The notes under the pieces were generated by a model. It searched no databases. It had not been told where the DNA came from and was given only the letters and a program-made list of their open reading frames with translations. Positions 13,901 through 24,755 of a stretch of DNA of 64,000 bases are shown here, in pieces (the first letter of the stretch is position 1; every line of letters begins with the position of its first letter). The stretch spans positions 24,359,916-24,423,915 of the forward strand of contig NC_052489.1 in the NCBI RefSeq assembly GCF_009730915.1. Reading direction: 5' to 3'. Source of the DNA: Dioscorea cayenensis subsp. rotundata (Eukaryota > Streptophyta > Magnoliopsida > Dioscoreales > Dioscoreaceae). A program made the translations under genes and the position numbers.

Positions 13901-16900
13901 TCTCTGTGATCTACAACGCTCAGGTATTATCCCTTCAAAACACTACTTGGCTCAAATTATCTGGTATGTCTTCCCTAAACTTACCATGGCTCCTTACTGG
14001 GGATTTTAATGCTATCATCTCCTCAAATGAGCACAGTGGTGGTTCTTTTCGCAACTATTCCTCTAAAGCTTCCCGCTTCTCCTCCTTTATTGTTAACAAT
14101 AACCTTATTGACCTTGGCTTTGTTGGTCCTAGCTTTACCTGGTGCAATGGTCATGCTGGTCTTTCAAGGCGCTGGGCTCGTCTAGACAGATACCTTGCAA
14201 ATCCCGACTGGGTTACCACCTTCAATAATTTCTCCAATAACCATCTCCCTCGCTCTGTCTCTGATCATTCTCCTATCTTTCTCTCAGTTTTTTCAAACTC
14301 TTCCTCTCAATCTAAAAAGCTCTTCCGATTTGAAAATTTTTGGTTGGATGCCATGATTCTGTTTTACGGGCTTGGTCTTCTCTCTCTGACTCTAATCCTT
14401 TGCGCTCCTTTACCAATTCTATTTCTCTTACTAAGAAAAACCTTTACAGGTGGAAATCCTCCGGTGTTCACCCTCTTGATCTGGAAATTAGAAACATTGA
14501 AGTTGAGATTCAAAAAATCGAGAAGGCTTATGTTTGCTCTGACGATCCTTGGCTTCATACTTGGCTTCAAGCTCTGACTAACCGACATTCTGTGCTTCTG
14601 CGTCAAAACTCTATCTCCTGGGGTCAACGAGCGAAGATGCTTTGGATGTCGGATTGCGACCGTAACTCCAAGTTTTTTCACACTTCAGTCAAAATTCGTC
14701 GTCATAAAAACAAGGTTCATGCTATCAAAAACTCCTCAGGTACTATCGTTTCCGATCATTCTGCGATTGAAAACTGTTTTCTGGATTTTTTTAAAAATCT
14801 TTGGCATTCTTCGTCTACTTCTAATGTGGAGGCCTTCTTTAATGCCATTCCGGACGACTTCGCTGTTCTGGAGGATGAGGAGAGAGCAGCTTTGATTAGA
14901 CCGATCTCAAAAAGAGAAGTCTATCAAACTCTCGTTTCCTTGCCTCGCGGAAAGAGTCCTGGTCCGGATGGCCTTAACGTTGAGTTCTACATTTTTTATT
15001 GGAATATTCTTGGTGATCATCTCTTTAATGCGATTTCTCATTTTTTCCTCACCTCCACTCTTCCTCCTTCTTGGGGTAAAACTTTTGTTGCTCTCATCCC
15101 CAAGAAAGATAACCTGTCTTCTGTCTCTGATTTTCGTCCTATCTCTCTCTGCAATGTTTGCTACAAAGTTCTCTCTAAAATTCTCGCTAATCGCCTTAAA
15201 ACAATCTTACATAAGCTTATCGGTCCTGAGCAAACGGGATTCCTCTCCGGTTGTGGCTCCTCCGATAATGTCATTGCAGCCCATGAGATTGTCCACTCTA
15301 TTGAATTTGAGTACCCTGCCCCTCCTAGGATGATCATTAAAATTGATATTGAAAAAGCCTTTGATACTGTTGAATGGAATGCGATCATTGCTACCCTCCA
15401 GAGAATGCGTTTTCCGGATATTTGGATTGCTTGGATCCGTGCTTGTATCTCCTCTGCCTCTTTCTCTTTTCTTATTAATGGTCGTAGCTCTCCCTGGATA
15501 ACTAGTAGTAGAGGATTAAGGCAGGGAGACCCCATCTCCCCCTTTCTTTTTCTCCTAGTTACCCAGAACCTGTCGGCCATTCTCAACAAAGCTCTTACCA
15601 TTTCTCTTGTCCCAGGTTTTAATCCCTCTCTTTCCCATGATTTTAACCGCCTGATGTTTGCTGATGATCTCCTTCTGGTTACCACTGCCACCCGTAAGTC
15701 GGCTCGAAACTATCTGCTTTGCCTCAATCTCTATTACTCCATCACTGGTCAAAGGCCCAATCCTTCTAAATCTGCAGTCTATTTTCCTTCTTGGTGCAAC
15801 AAAAAACTTTCTAACTCCATCTCTACCATCCTGGGTTTTATTAAAAGGTCTTTTCCTCTTAATTACCTGGGCATCCCCATTTCTCCCACCAGATTACATG
15901 TCCTCTCTTTTAATTCTCTCATATCCAAAGTCCAAAAGAGCATCTCTTCCTGGAACCATGCTTCGCTCTCTACTGCTGGCAGAGTCGCTCTTCTCAACAG
16001 TTGCATTTTCTCTCTTCCTAACTACTTTCTCTCGGTAATGCACCTCCCGGATTCAACTCTCGATCAGATTTCTAAACTTGCCCGAACCTTTCTCTGGAGT
16101 AATGGCAGCAATGCTCGTAGCTTTCACTCTATTGGTTGGTCGGTTACTGCACTTAAAAAATCTGAAGGGGGGCTTGGTCTCAGAAACCTTAGGCTTGTTA
16201 GGCATTCTCTCATGGCCAAGAACATTTTTGCTATTTTAAATTCTGATTCAAAGATCTGGGTGGATATTTTCAAACACAAATATTCAAATTGGCATCCTTG
16301 GTCTGTTGTCTCTCCTTCTAAATCTTCTTGGTTTTTTAAATCAATTTCTCGTTCTGCTCAGTGTTTAAAAATGCATCTTCGTATTCTTAGTGCTAATCCT
16401 GATGCTTTGGACTTGTTGAGGGATCCTTGTCTGTTGGACCTTCCTATCTTGTTTAAACCAACTTATCTTAACATGGACTTTAACTTTGAAAATTTGCATT
16501 TTTCGGACCTCATTCTTGTGGACGGCCTTAACCCTACCCTTATTCACAACATCTTTGGCCTCAACCTAGACTGGGATTGGATCAATACCATTGAGTTTGA
16601 TCTCAATTCCCATAACCACTGGGTTTTGGGGCCCTCCTCTCATTTTTCCTCAGTTGCTGCTGCTGTTTATGACTGTTTGATCTCCTCTGATATTAGCCCT
16701 TGGCCGGGCTGGAACTGCATTTGGAAACTTTGTATTTTGCCTGGCACTAAGACCTTTATTTGGAAGCTTGGTCACAGTAAACTCCCTTCTGGAGATTATC
16801 TTTATAATCTTAATATTGGTCCCCCTACTCAGTGTTCATTCTGTGGTTTGGTTCCTGAGACGGCCTCTCATATTATTTGGAATTCCTATAAAATTATTCC

Positions 16901-19900
16901 CTGCTGGGAGTCTCTCTGTGCTTCTTTCAATTTGGATCCAATTATTATTTCTGGTTTTTGTTCGGGTAACTGGCTCACTTCGAGATTTACCTCTATGATT
17001 TCTGATGATTTTTTCAAAGCTCTTATTGCCACTATTGCTTGGATTATTTGGAAAGATCGTTGTAATCTAATCTTCAAAAACTGGCAACCCAAATTTCATA
17101 CCATTTACTCGCGAGCTTGGCACTACTGTCGGGATTTCTTCAAATCAGTTGGCAAAGATTTCAGGGAGTTTTCTTACCCTTCCCTCATTTTTAGCCCTTG
17201 GAGTTCTATTAATCTCTTCACAGATGCATCTTGGTCAAGTTCTTCTGTGAGTTGTGGCTTTGGCTTTATTGCTGTAACCAGCTCTGGCCAAGTCTTACTT
17301 GCAGGTTCTGTGGGCAGCTGCTCGGATTCTCCATTTTCTGCTGAGATTGCGGCTATTCATTTTGCGCTTGACCAATGCATCTCTAAAAACTGGTTCCCTA
17401 ATCGAATTTTTTGTGATTGCCCAGGTATCTCTGGCTTACTAAAACACTTTGACAGCTGTGTGGCGTGGCGCTTTAAACCTGCTATTGACAATCTCAAGAT
17501 CAAGCTTCTCAACTTCCCTTGTTCGGATATCAAGTCTATTCCCCGTTCTGACAACCAGATCGCAGACGCTCTTGCAAACTTTGGTCGCTTAAATCCGCAT
17601 TTATCTCTCTTCGATCAGGGCTTGGATCGTTCCCGTTGGCTCGAAGACCTCTGCCGGAGTCTTCATTTCTTCTTCTAGTCTTTTTTTGCTTTTGTTGAGC
17701 TTTGGCTCTTTGTCCAAAAAAAAAAAAAACAACTTATTATAAGAAACAAGGGATAAATATAAACAATTCAAAATTTTGCAGCTGTAAAAATAAAAATAGA
17801 GAAGGCCTCCAAACTATCAGATGATTTCTCTTAGCAATGTGTGTTGTAGGGAATTTTCTTTTTGAAAATTGATTTGACAAAAAAACTTGTATATGAATTG
17901 CCCACACTTTGACTTAATCAAAACTAACCACAATTAAATATTTTAAAATTAAAAATTTATTTTTAATTAATGATAGGTATTTATTAATATTAATATTAAT
18001 ATTAATATTAATATTTTTGAATTTTAATTAATAAATAAATATATTTGAATAATTAAATCTTATTAAAAGGATTTATGAGATATGTATGGGGTTGTTTGGT
18101 TGGAAAGCGTGGGTAACTCACTACTCAAATATATTATCAAGAATATACCATATATATATATATAGAATACGTCAACTGCGGACGTTCGTAGACGAACATC
18201 CACTGTTGAGCATAGTGACAATTAGGTAGCTACAATGAGTGCTAATTAGGGTTTAGTAGGGATGATTAAAGTTTATTAGTTTTAGTTTTTTAAGTTTTTT
18301 AGTTCCTGTAGGTTTTGTAAAAATAAGCTTGAACAGTTGAGATTGTGGTACTATTTATAAGCACAATGATACAATTCATTACATAGCGCACAACCGTTGG
18401 ATTAATCCAACAGTTGATACGAACATCCATAGATTTTCGTAAATGATGGATGCTCATATATATTTATATATATAGGGAATTCATCTCCTGGGGATATCTC
18501 TAGAATTCATTTTTGGGGATGTCCCCCACATCAGCCGTTAGATGCCCATCTAACGGTTGTTGTATAATTTAGAAAAGATCCGGTTCCTCTCTCTCCTCTC
18601 CTCCATTCCTGAAAAGTTGGCCTCGCCGACCTCCTCGACACTGACACTTCTTGAGCCGTCATTGACCAATCCCTCACCCACACCCCCACCTCCCTTAACC
18701 CTCACCCTCATCCTCACCCTGAGTTCTACTACGTCTTCGCCATGCTCATCCAAGAGCTCCTCCCCGTCATCCGATTCGAAGACCGCTAGATGTAACACGA
18801 TCAATGCACTTGCCTTCTTTGCCGCACCCCTCTCATCCACATTGAGCTTCAAGACTCTTTCAACGAGCGCTTCTAGGCCGCCGCTGCCATCATCCCTGAT
18901 TCCTCTTTCTACCCCTTTTTCTTTCTCCTATCTTGATACGATTAGTTAAAAAGAGTTTGAAAGTGAGAATGATCTTCTGCAGAGTTGTACTGTTCATAGA
19001 GAACATTGAAGAAAAAAAAAAAACAAAGAAAGCTTAATCCTTTTCTTCTTTTTTTTTTACATAGTTTTGTTTGTCTAATATGGGGATTTGGTTTCCTTCT
19101 GTTATCTCATTTTTTTTGCTTTGATTTGCTAATACTTCTTTGTTTTTCTTTAGATTTCTGAACTTCAAAATGAGAGAGAGATATATACTGCTTCTTTTCC
19201 TACTTGTAAATTCCAAGCTTAGGCTGTGAATCATACTCCTAGTGGATGCTTAGGCTGTTGTTGTTATTGTAAAATTGATTGTTGAACCAGAGAATGTCTT
19301 CAGGTGCTTCGAAGATTTTGGTGGGATTGTATTTGAATTATTAAATTTGATTTATGAAATAGGGAAGTCAAATGTTACATTGCAGATACATTTTATTACA
19401 GAGGTCCATTTGGACTTTCCCTTGATGTAAAACTTGACAACTTTGGAATATATATACAAGCCGATGCCAAAATATAGTATCCTAACCCCGCAGGCTTGGT
19501 AAGCTAACCACGCAGACGTGGTACCCTAACCCTGAAAGCGTGGTTAAAATATTTGATTTAAATTATCATATTGTCCAGCAACCATTGTGACCAAGTATTC
19601 AAGGCTATCTCAAATACTTTTATCATCTCAACCTCATCATAAACTTGCACTTCATCATCAAATGAATCATGCCTAACAAATTAATAGCGGGTGTCGGAGA
19701 GGATGGAGAAGGACAAAAGGGGGTTTGTTCTGTAGAGAAGACAAGGGAGAAGGACAAGAGGGGGGTTTGCCAACCAAATAGCATTTCACCAAAAAGTAGT
19801 AGCCTTTTTTTCTAAAGTATGAAGCAGCCGTTAGATGGCCATCTAACAGCTGCTACAGGGGACATCCCTAGAATTGAATTCTGGGGACGTCCCAGGGGAT

Positions 19901-22900
19901 GAATTCCCATATATTATATATATATATATATATATATTACCATCCTTCTTAATCAAAACTCCATTCCTCTAATCTCTTGCTTCTCATCTATCCTTGTAAA
20001 AGCAAACACTAATAGAATATCAGAACACAGGCAAAAAAATGAACGCAAACTATTTGCAATTAAACTTGACCGTAGAGCTGCATTACAGGCATCATGGATT
20101 ACCTACTGTTTTCAATATGACAACAGTAAAGCTGTCTACATGAGGATTGTAGCAATGACAACGGCACCTTCTAAAAGGAAGTATGGTGACGGGCACAAAG
20201 CAATGGGAGTGGAATGAGAGCAAGCTAAATGTGGCAGTAGCAACATAGCCACCCTTTCTAGGACAACATTTGGTGGCAAGAAAACATTGACGTAGGTTCA
20301 ATGCTTGACCACCGCAAGCCATCTACAGCCTCCACAATGGTAAGGCTAAAGAACTTTGTCAATGGCCAACCACAACCTCAACAGTCTATGGAAATGAGCT
20401 AATGATGAAGCGGTAGAGATGAACAATATCCACCTAAGATACACCAAGAGACACAGTGTGTGTTGAGATAATGGAGGTATTACAAACCTGGGGCTGATCA
20501 GAAACAATGATGAAGCTGGCAACTGATCAGAAACAGTGACAACAAACAGTTTGACATCAGGCACAACAGAGCATAGTAAAGAGAATCACCACCTAGAGCC
20601 ATATGAGACATGTAGGCACAGGATGGGTAATGAGAAAGTGACAAACTATTTCGCACAGGGTGGGTAATGAGAAAGTGAAAAACTGTTTAACCTTAAGTTT
20701 AACTTGTTAGGTAGTATACTGAAATGCACTATAGAAGTGAATACATTAAGTAGTATCAACCCACCAATGTCCAAACTGGGTTCATCCAAAAAGGTGCGAC
20801 ACTCGATCTATAAATCAGCTGAACCCAAGAGGATCTAACATCCTGGTTGTATTTGTGCCCATCATAGAGTAGATCAAGTCAAACATGCGCATCATGAACC
20901 AAAAACACATCGTGAGACTAAATCAAACAAAACCCAATCAACTTAAACTTGAGACTTAAATCAAGTGTATTAAGAAACATATTAAAAGATCAAAACTAAA
21001 ACTCAGACAAATATTCTGCAAGATTGAAAATCAAATCAAGTCGATTAATAGATCACATACAAATTAAGATTCATATCAAGTTAGCCAGTGAACCAAACAC
21101 AGGGTAGAGAAATAAATCAATTTGTTCAAGTCTTCAAGGAATAAAATATAAAATAGAGACCAAATGAGGTATATTAGCAAATAAATTGTAAAACTGAGAC
21201 TCACACTTGAATCAGCAAATAAAACAATTATGTAATTGAGGCCAAAATTTAAATCAATTGTCCATTTACATATATATATATATATATATATATTGAAGGG
21301 CTATGGCGTAGAATGGAAATCAAGAAACAATTTCAGCAATTGGTATCATGCATGACCACTACCTAAGTGCCGGCAACAAGACAGAAATTTCTCATTCTCA
21401 AAATGTAGAAGCCATACCTGCCGATCAAATTCAACATTATGAACTGAAAACACCTCATTCGTAATCAATGGATCCTTGTAAATAAGACCGTCAAACCATC
21501 TTGTTGACAGTTCGATATAGTTAGCACGTCCCTGAAATAAACCCACACAGCCCGACATTTAAAATGACAAGCAAAGGTGATATCTATCAATCTATCTATC
21601 TATATATATATATATATATATTAACAAGTTCAACATTTTATCAAATTCAACAGACTTACACAGAAAACACAATTGAAACACTACCCACACAAATATCATA
21701 TTTTACCTCATCTTTCTGCACTTCACATATGGTGTCTTCTTCCTTTCCCTCTTCTTCCTCTTCCTCTTCCTCTTTCTCTTCCTCATCATCATCAGTTTTG
21801 AGACCAGATAAAGTGCTCAGCTTGCTATTGTCACCATCTTTAGAAGCCTGAATAAGAGCATCCATCAATTCAGGCTGCACATCCCGCAGAAGTCTTCCTA
21901 ACAGACAGTAGGATTAGTATAAAAAAGAAAAAAACCAATCCTGCTACAAATTCAAAAAATGCAGCAAAAACAACTCATTAGCACCTGCACGCAATATCAT
22001 AAAGACCATGAGAAGATATCCATATGCTATTACAAGGAGTCTAAAATCAATCAGGAATTATATCCTTGAACCAACTTCAAAAACATAGGGAATGGTGAAT
22101 ACAGTAGGATGCAGCATCAAAGCCTTAAATGCAAGTCTGTGACACATTGCTGAAAATAATAACTTTGTTCCTTTTTATTGCTCATGAGCGATGAAAGAGG
22201 TCATATAATAATTAATATTGATATAGTTACATTGGGAGCCAATTTATGATAAAGACTTGAGGAAGTCATTGTGTTTCAAAGTAGATGCTCTATTTTTATT
22301 GATTTTATTTAAGCACTGTCAATCAGATTTCAGCGATGATGTCAACCTCTAAGACACCTGTGGACAAAACTAGTTCTATTACTTGTATTGCACCCACAGT
22401 TGGGCTGAAATTAAATCTTTTAGGGTAAATTGTTTCACCCTAAGGTTGCATTTGACAGTGATGTAATTTAAAATAAACTATGGGTTTTCTTACTCATCCC
22501 AGAATGTTTTGGAAAACATCAACAAAGATTATTGAAATTATAGTTAGCGCACAAATTCTAAAATAGGCCCTGGCACATCACATGAACAACAAACATGGAC
22601 CGCATGCCATTCTCACTCTTTAAAAAAACTACAATACACAACTTTATGCAAAAGTTTTTCAAACATCCCATCATTTTGGCCATGGAATATAACAAACTGA
22701 ACATGGAACGACAATCAATGTTATTAAAAAATTTGAATGGTTCTGTAATAAGAATTCAGTTGCCAAAATGCTGCACTATAGACTGGCTAACTATCAATTA
22801 AGTACTAAGATTTTGATTTGATCTCTATCTATAAATATTTCAAGTATTTTACATTTTCTGACAGATTGTCAAGAATAATAGATTAATTGTGGTGTACATC

Positions 22901-24622
22901 CGTACATGTTATGCCACCTCCCCTTTGGAAAGATCAGTCTTGTCAATCTACCAATTAACGCAATTGCTATATTTAGGTAACACTAATTTCCATTAATATC
23001 ATGCAGTTGTGGCACATTGATGGTCACATGTACTCCAGGCTATGTGGATGTTATATGGCACTAGCATCACCATTGGCCATCAACAATGGCTCAAACATGA
23101 TTGTCTTTTAAAAATCTGACCATAAAAACATTTAGACGAAATCCACAACATTTATAAATTTGTGAATTGCATCATACAGGGTAAAGATGTATACATACAT
23201 ACATATATATATATGACAAGGAAAGTTTTGAAACACATGTGCTTTAAAAAGTTAGTTCACAACAATGAATTCAAGTTGAATTATAATCATGGTTAATTAA
23301 AATGGTAAGAAACATTTGAATTAATAAAGTGAGAACTATACATTACTAGCTATAGGAACCTGGTCACATAAAAGAACTTAGGGGGTGTTCATTTGCTCTA
23401 AGGTGGTGGGGAAATCTCTGAGGTGGAGTAACTTTCCCCTCCCACTTTAGATGTTCATTAGCCCTAAAATGGGGGAAGTGACGCTTTCCTCACTTTAGCT
23501 TTTACTATGCCAACTTCAAGAGTTATTCATTGAATTGAGGAAACGAGCAAAATGAACCATACCCATTTTAGTATACATTCACTTCCTACAAAATGAACAT
23601 CAAAACTATTAAAAGTGATATTAAATCCAACCACTTCAAAAAGCATCACTTCTTCACTTCACACCACTTCAAAGCAAGTGAACAACCCCTTACTTAAGGG
23701 TTTAATCTCACGTGTTCTTCAAAGGATATTAACAAAGGAACCGGATGCCAATGTGCAGCAAATAAATTGCATACACAATATTGCAAATGATTCCCAAGGG
23801 ACAAAATGTCTCTAATCTTCAAAATATATTCTTCTTGTAAATGTTTCATTAAAGTTGTTGCAGCACATAAACTTAATCACTAACTTTAGAGTGGCCACAG
23901 GATAATAGAAATTCAGATCAAAATCCAAAAAGAAAAGTAAAGGCAGTAAAAACTACCGATCTATACATTAATAGACAACGTGCTAGTAAATCCTAAATGA
24001 ATAATCATACCAATGTAATTGAATTGCCTTCTCCTCCCTTCCCGCACATCTGGACCTAATCTCTGCAGCCAAAAGAAACCGGTGAGACGCCAAAAAAAGC
24101 CATAATTCAAAAAAAAGGAGAAAAATCAGTACCTTCACCAACATAAGAGCTTCGAACACCTCGCGTTCCAAAGAAGCCACCCTGCAAATTCAGCCACCAT
24201 CAATCAAGAGCTCACAGAAAATACTATCAAAACAATTCAAAACTAAAGAAAGGAAACAACTTGAGCACACGCTTGATCTGAGGCACAGGGAAGGCGGAGA
24301 GCTCCATTCCCCAGCGCACGGCCCGGCGGGCCTCCCGCTTCTTCTCGTTCCGACTCTTTTTGGGCGAGGCATTGGAGTCAGAGCTGTCCAGCTCGTCATC
24401 AGAACCTGGAGGGCCAGGGAGCCTGAGGCCGCGGGTGCGGGGGCTCAAGCTCTGAGGAGATGGAGAGGTTGAGAAGGGGAGGCGGTGGAGAACGGCGGAG
24501 GAGGAGGAGGAAGTCCGGCCGCTTGGGGAGAAGAAGATGGCGGTGGAGATGCGAGAGAGGATCGTGGTCGCTGGGCGAGCGCAGCCGGAGAGAGGAGCTA
24601 GTGGCGATGCAGCCATTGCCAC
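10932..24622 (-). CDS. darP: YjgA/DarP-like (DUF615) ribosome-associated protein, organelle-targeted
   Basis: Six exons with GT-AG introns join in frame: 24622-24261, 24181-24133, 24062-24011, 21897-21707, 21531-21418 and 11084-10932, giving 306 residues. Residues 1 to about 60 are Ser/Arg/Pro-rich and poor in acidic residues, as in a plastid or mitochondrial transit peptide. The mature part follows bacterial YjgA/DarP: the SRNEKKREARR start (about 88), RRRQFNYIGRLLRD (exons 3-4), RWFDGLIYKDP and FDRQELRKLVRKIQ. In bacteria this family helps late assembly of the large ribosomal subunit; the same role for organellar ribosomes is inferred. Exon 4 carries an acidic run (residues 190-209, nearly all Asp/Glu) that I do not know from bacterial members. 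Intron 5 is 10.3 kb and holds an antisense L1. The start is the first ATG of the frame; a second follows two codons later. Confidence 0.85.
11531..11563 (+). repeat. 5' target-site duplication with expanded TTA microsatellite
   Basis: It reads acaac, then about nine TTA-type units, then taag, against the compact copy acaacttattataag at 17729-17743. The outer bases match; only the number of TTA units differs. Confidence 0.75.
11791..13564 (+). pseudogene. LINE ORF1: DUF4283 / CCHC zinc-knuckle nucleic-acid-binding protein, two frameshifts
   Basis: The likely start is the ATG at 11791 (MAPPG...), although the open frame extends further up into the 5' UTR. The first 250 residues or so fit the DUF4283 domain of plant L1 ORF1 proteins, ending in the zinc knuckle CYRCGRIGHGEAHC (about 12511-12552). 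A Ser/Arg/Gly-rich linker follows. The frame breaks at a GGGG run (13125-13128), runs in a second frame, then breaks again at a poly-C run near 13290. The basic C-terminal tail lies in a third frame and ends at 13564. Both breaks are in homopolymers, so sequencing error is possible. The protein normally coats LINE RNA. Confidence 0.85.
13588..17678 (+). pseudogene. LINE ORF2: endonuclease - reverse transcriptase - zf-RVT - RNase H, one frameshift
   Basis: An APE-type endonuclease leads (FTWNCRG at the start, LVETKS, TGDFNAI, SDHSPI near 14263). A one-base loss near 14349 then shifts the frame. The reverse transcriptase follows with IIKIDIEKAFDTVEW, GLRQGDPISPFLF and the catalytic FADD (about 15657-15668). 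Next come a zf-RVT zinc-binding region (Cys pair in QCSFCG, about 16830) and an RNase H domain (17210-17600) with the expected acidic residues in TDAS, AEIAA and CDC. ORF2 starts 23 bp after the ORF1 stop. Apart from the single break all catalytic motifs are present. Confidence 0.9.
17729..17743 (+). repeat. 3' target-site duplication of the LINE
   Basis: The 15-bp word acaacttattataag directly follows the poly(A) tail. It matches the frame of the expanded copy before the LINE 5' end. Confidence 0.8.
17744..18148. other. Intron sequence, AT-rich
   Basis: This is part of intron 5 of the minus-strand gene. It holds a short run of taatat-type repeats at about 17985-18015 and nothing else that I can support. 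Confidence 0.5.
18165..18462. mobile_element. MITE with hairpin ends, inverted copy of the 9.0-kb family
   Basis: It is bordered by (TA)n runs on both sides (about 18149-18164 and 18457-18474). The left end has gcggacgttcg paired with cgaacatcc. The right end has cgaacatcc and ggatgctcat. The centre contains the perfect palindrome gttggattaatccaac. Parts match the 8.90-9.17-kb copy in reverse orientation and the remnant at 4.7 kb. Confidence 0.6.
18473..19910. mobile_element. 1.4-kb TIR element with coding-like cargo (Pack-type candidate)
   Basis: The terminal inverted repeats are about 90 bp. The left end reads gggaattcatctcctgggga and continues to gccgttagatgcccatctaacgg; the right end is the inverted counterpart, ending gaattccc at about 19908. 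(TA)n runs border it on both sides. Between the TIRs lie a GC-richer segment (18580-18905) with a 22-codon coding-like stretch (18721-18786), a 37-codon open stretch preceded by an AG splice-like site (19364-19477), and three 22-bp repeats (19483-19546). No transposase is visible. It may carry fragments of a host gene. Confidence 0.65.
19483..19546. repeat. Three short tandem repeats of about 22 bp
   Basis: Units begin taacccc, taaccac and taaccct at 19483, 19505 and 19526. The middle unit contains the hairpin accacg-caga-cgtggt. They lie inside the 1.4-kb TIR element. Confidence 0.55.
19911..21417. other. Intron 5 sequence with microsatellites and one short duplication
   Basis: (TA)n runs are at about 19912-19937 and 21267-21293. 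A 37-bp tandem duplication starts gcacaggatggg at 20616 and gcacagggtggg at 20653. Short open frames at 20092-20564 show no family features. Confidence 0.5.
21898..24010. other. Intron 3 of the YjgA/DarP-like gene
   Basis: This 2.1-kb intron lies between exon 3 (ends 24011) and exon 4 (begins 21897). It holds one MITE (about 23382-23692) and short (TA)n/(CATA)n tracts near 23193-23215. No exon is supported inside it. Confidence 0.6.
23382..23692. mobile_element. hAT-like MITE, about 310 bp
   Basis: The left end ggggtgttcatttgct and the right end agcaagtgaacaacccc are inverted copies. A related copy at about 40230-40563 shares aaaatgggggaagtgacg and cacttcaaagcaa. No coding capacity. The target duplication is unclear. 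Confidence 0.6.
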
Positions 24623-24643
24623 TAGAATTCGCGTGGATTTGGG

Positions 24644-24665
24644 CTCTCTCTCTCTCTCTCTCTCT
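24644..24665. repeat. (CT)n tract in the 5' UTR region of the YjgA/DarP-like gene
   Basis: About eleven CT units lie 22 bp upstream of the start codon (GA on the gene strand). Such tracts are common in plant 5' UTRs. Confidence 0.7.
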
Positions 24666-24711
24666 CGCTGGGTTCAGCAAATGGGATTGGTGGGACTGGT
24701 TTTTGTTTTTC

Positions 24712-24724
24712 TTTTATAATAATA
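24712..24724 (-). promoter_or_regulatory. Possible TATA box of the YjgA/DarP-like gene
   Basis: The gene strand reads ttattataaaag about 90 bp upstream of the ATG at 24622. Position fits a core promoter, but the region is AT-rich and chance matches are likely. Confidence 0.35.
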
Positions 24725-24755
24725 AATAAATAAAAATAAATAACAAAATAGAATT

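Larger units (their letters stand above)
11564..17728 (+). mobile_element. Nearly full-length L1-type LINE with RNase H, in intron 5 of the YjgA/DarP-like gene
   Basis: The element has a 5' UTR (11564-11790), ORF1, ORF2 and a poly(A) tail (about 17716-17728). It is flanked by copies of acaacttattataag at 17729-17743 and, with an enlarged TTA run, at 11531-11563. These are target-site duplications of target-primed reverse transcription. It lies antisense to the host gene. Only three single-base frame breaks are visible (two in ORF1, one in ORF2), so it inserted fairly recently. ORF2 ends in a zf-RVT and an RNase H domain, which marks one of the main plant L1 lineages. Confidence 0.93.

Noticed and set aside
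18557..18949. 130-codon Ser/Thr/Pro-rich ORF inside a TIR element
   Set aside because: Low-complexity composition; another frame in the same DNA looks more protein-like. Not called as a gene.
24460..24729. Plus-strand ORFs over exon 1 of the YjgA/DarP-like gene
   Set aside because: Arg-rich antisense shadow of a Ser-rich transit peptide.
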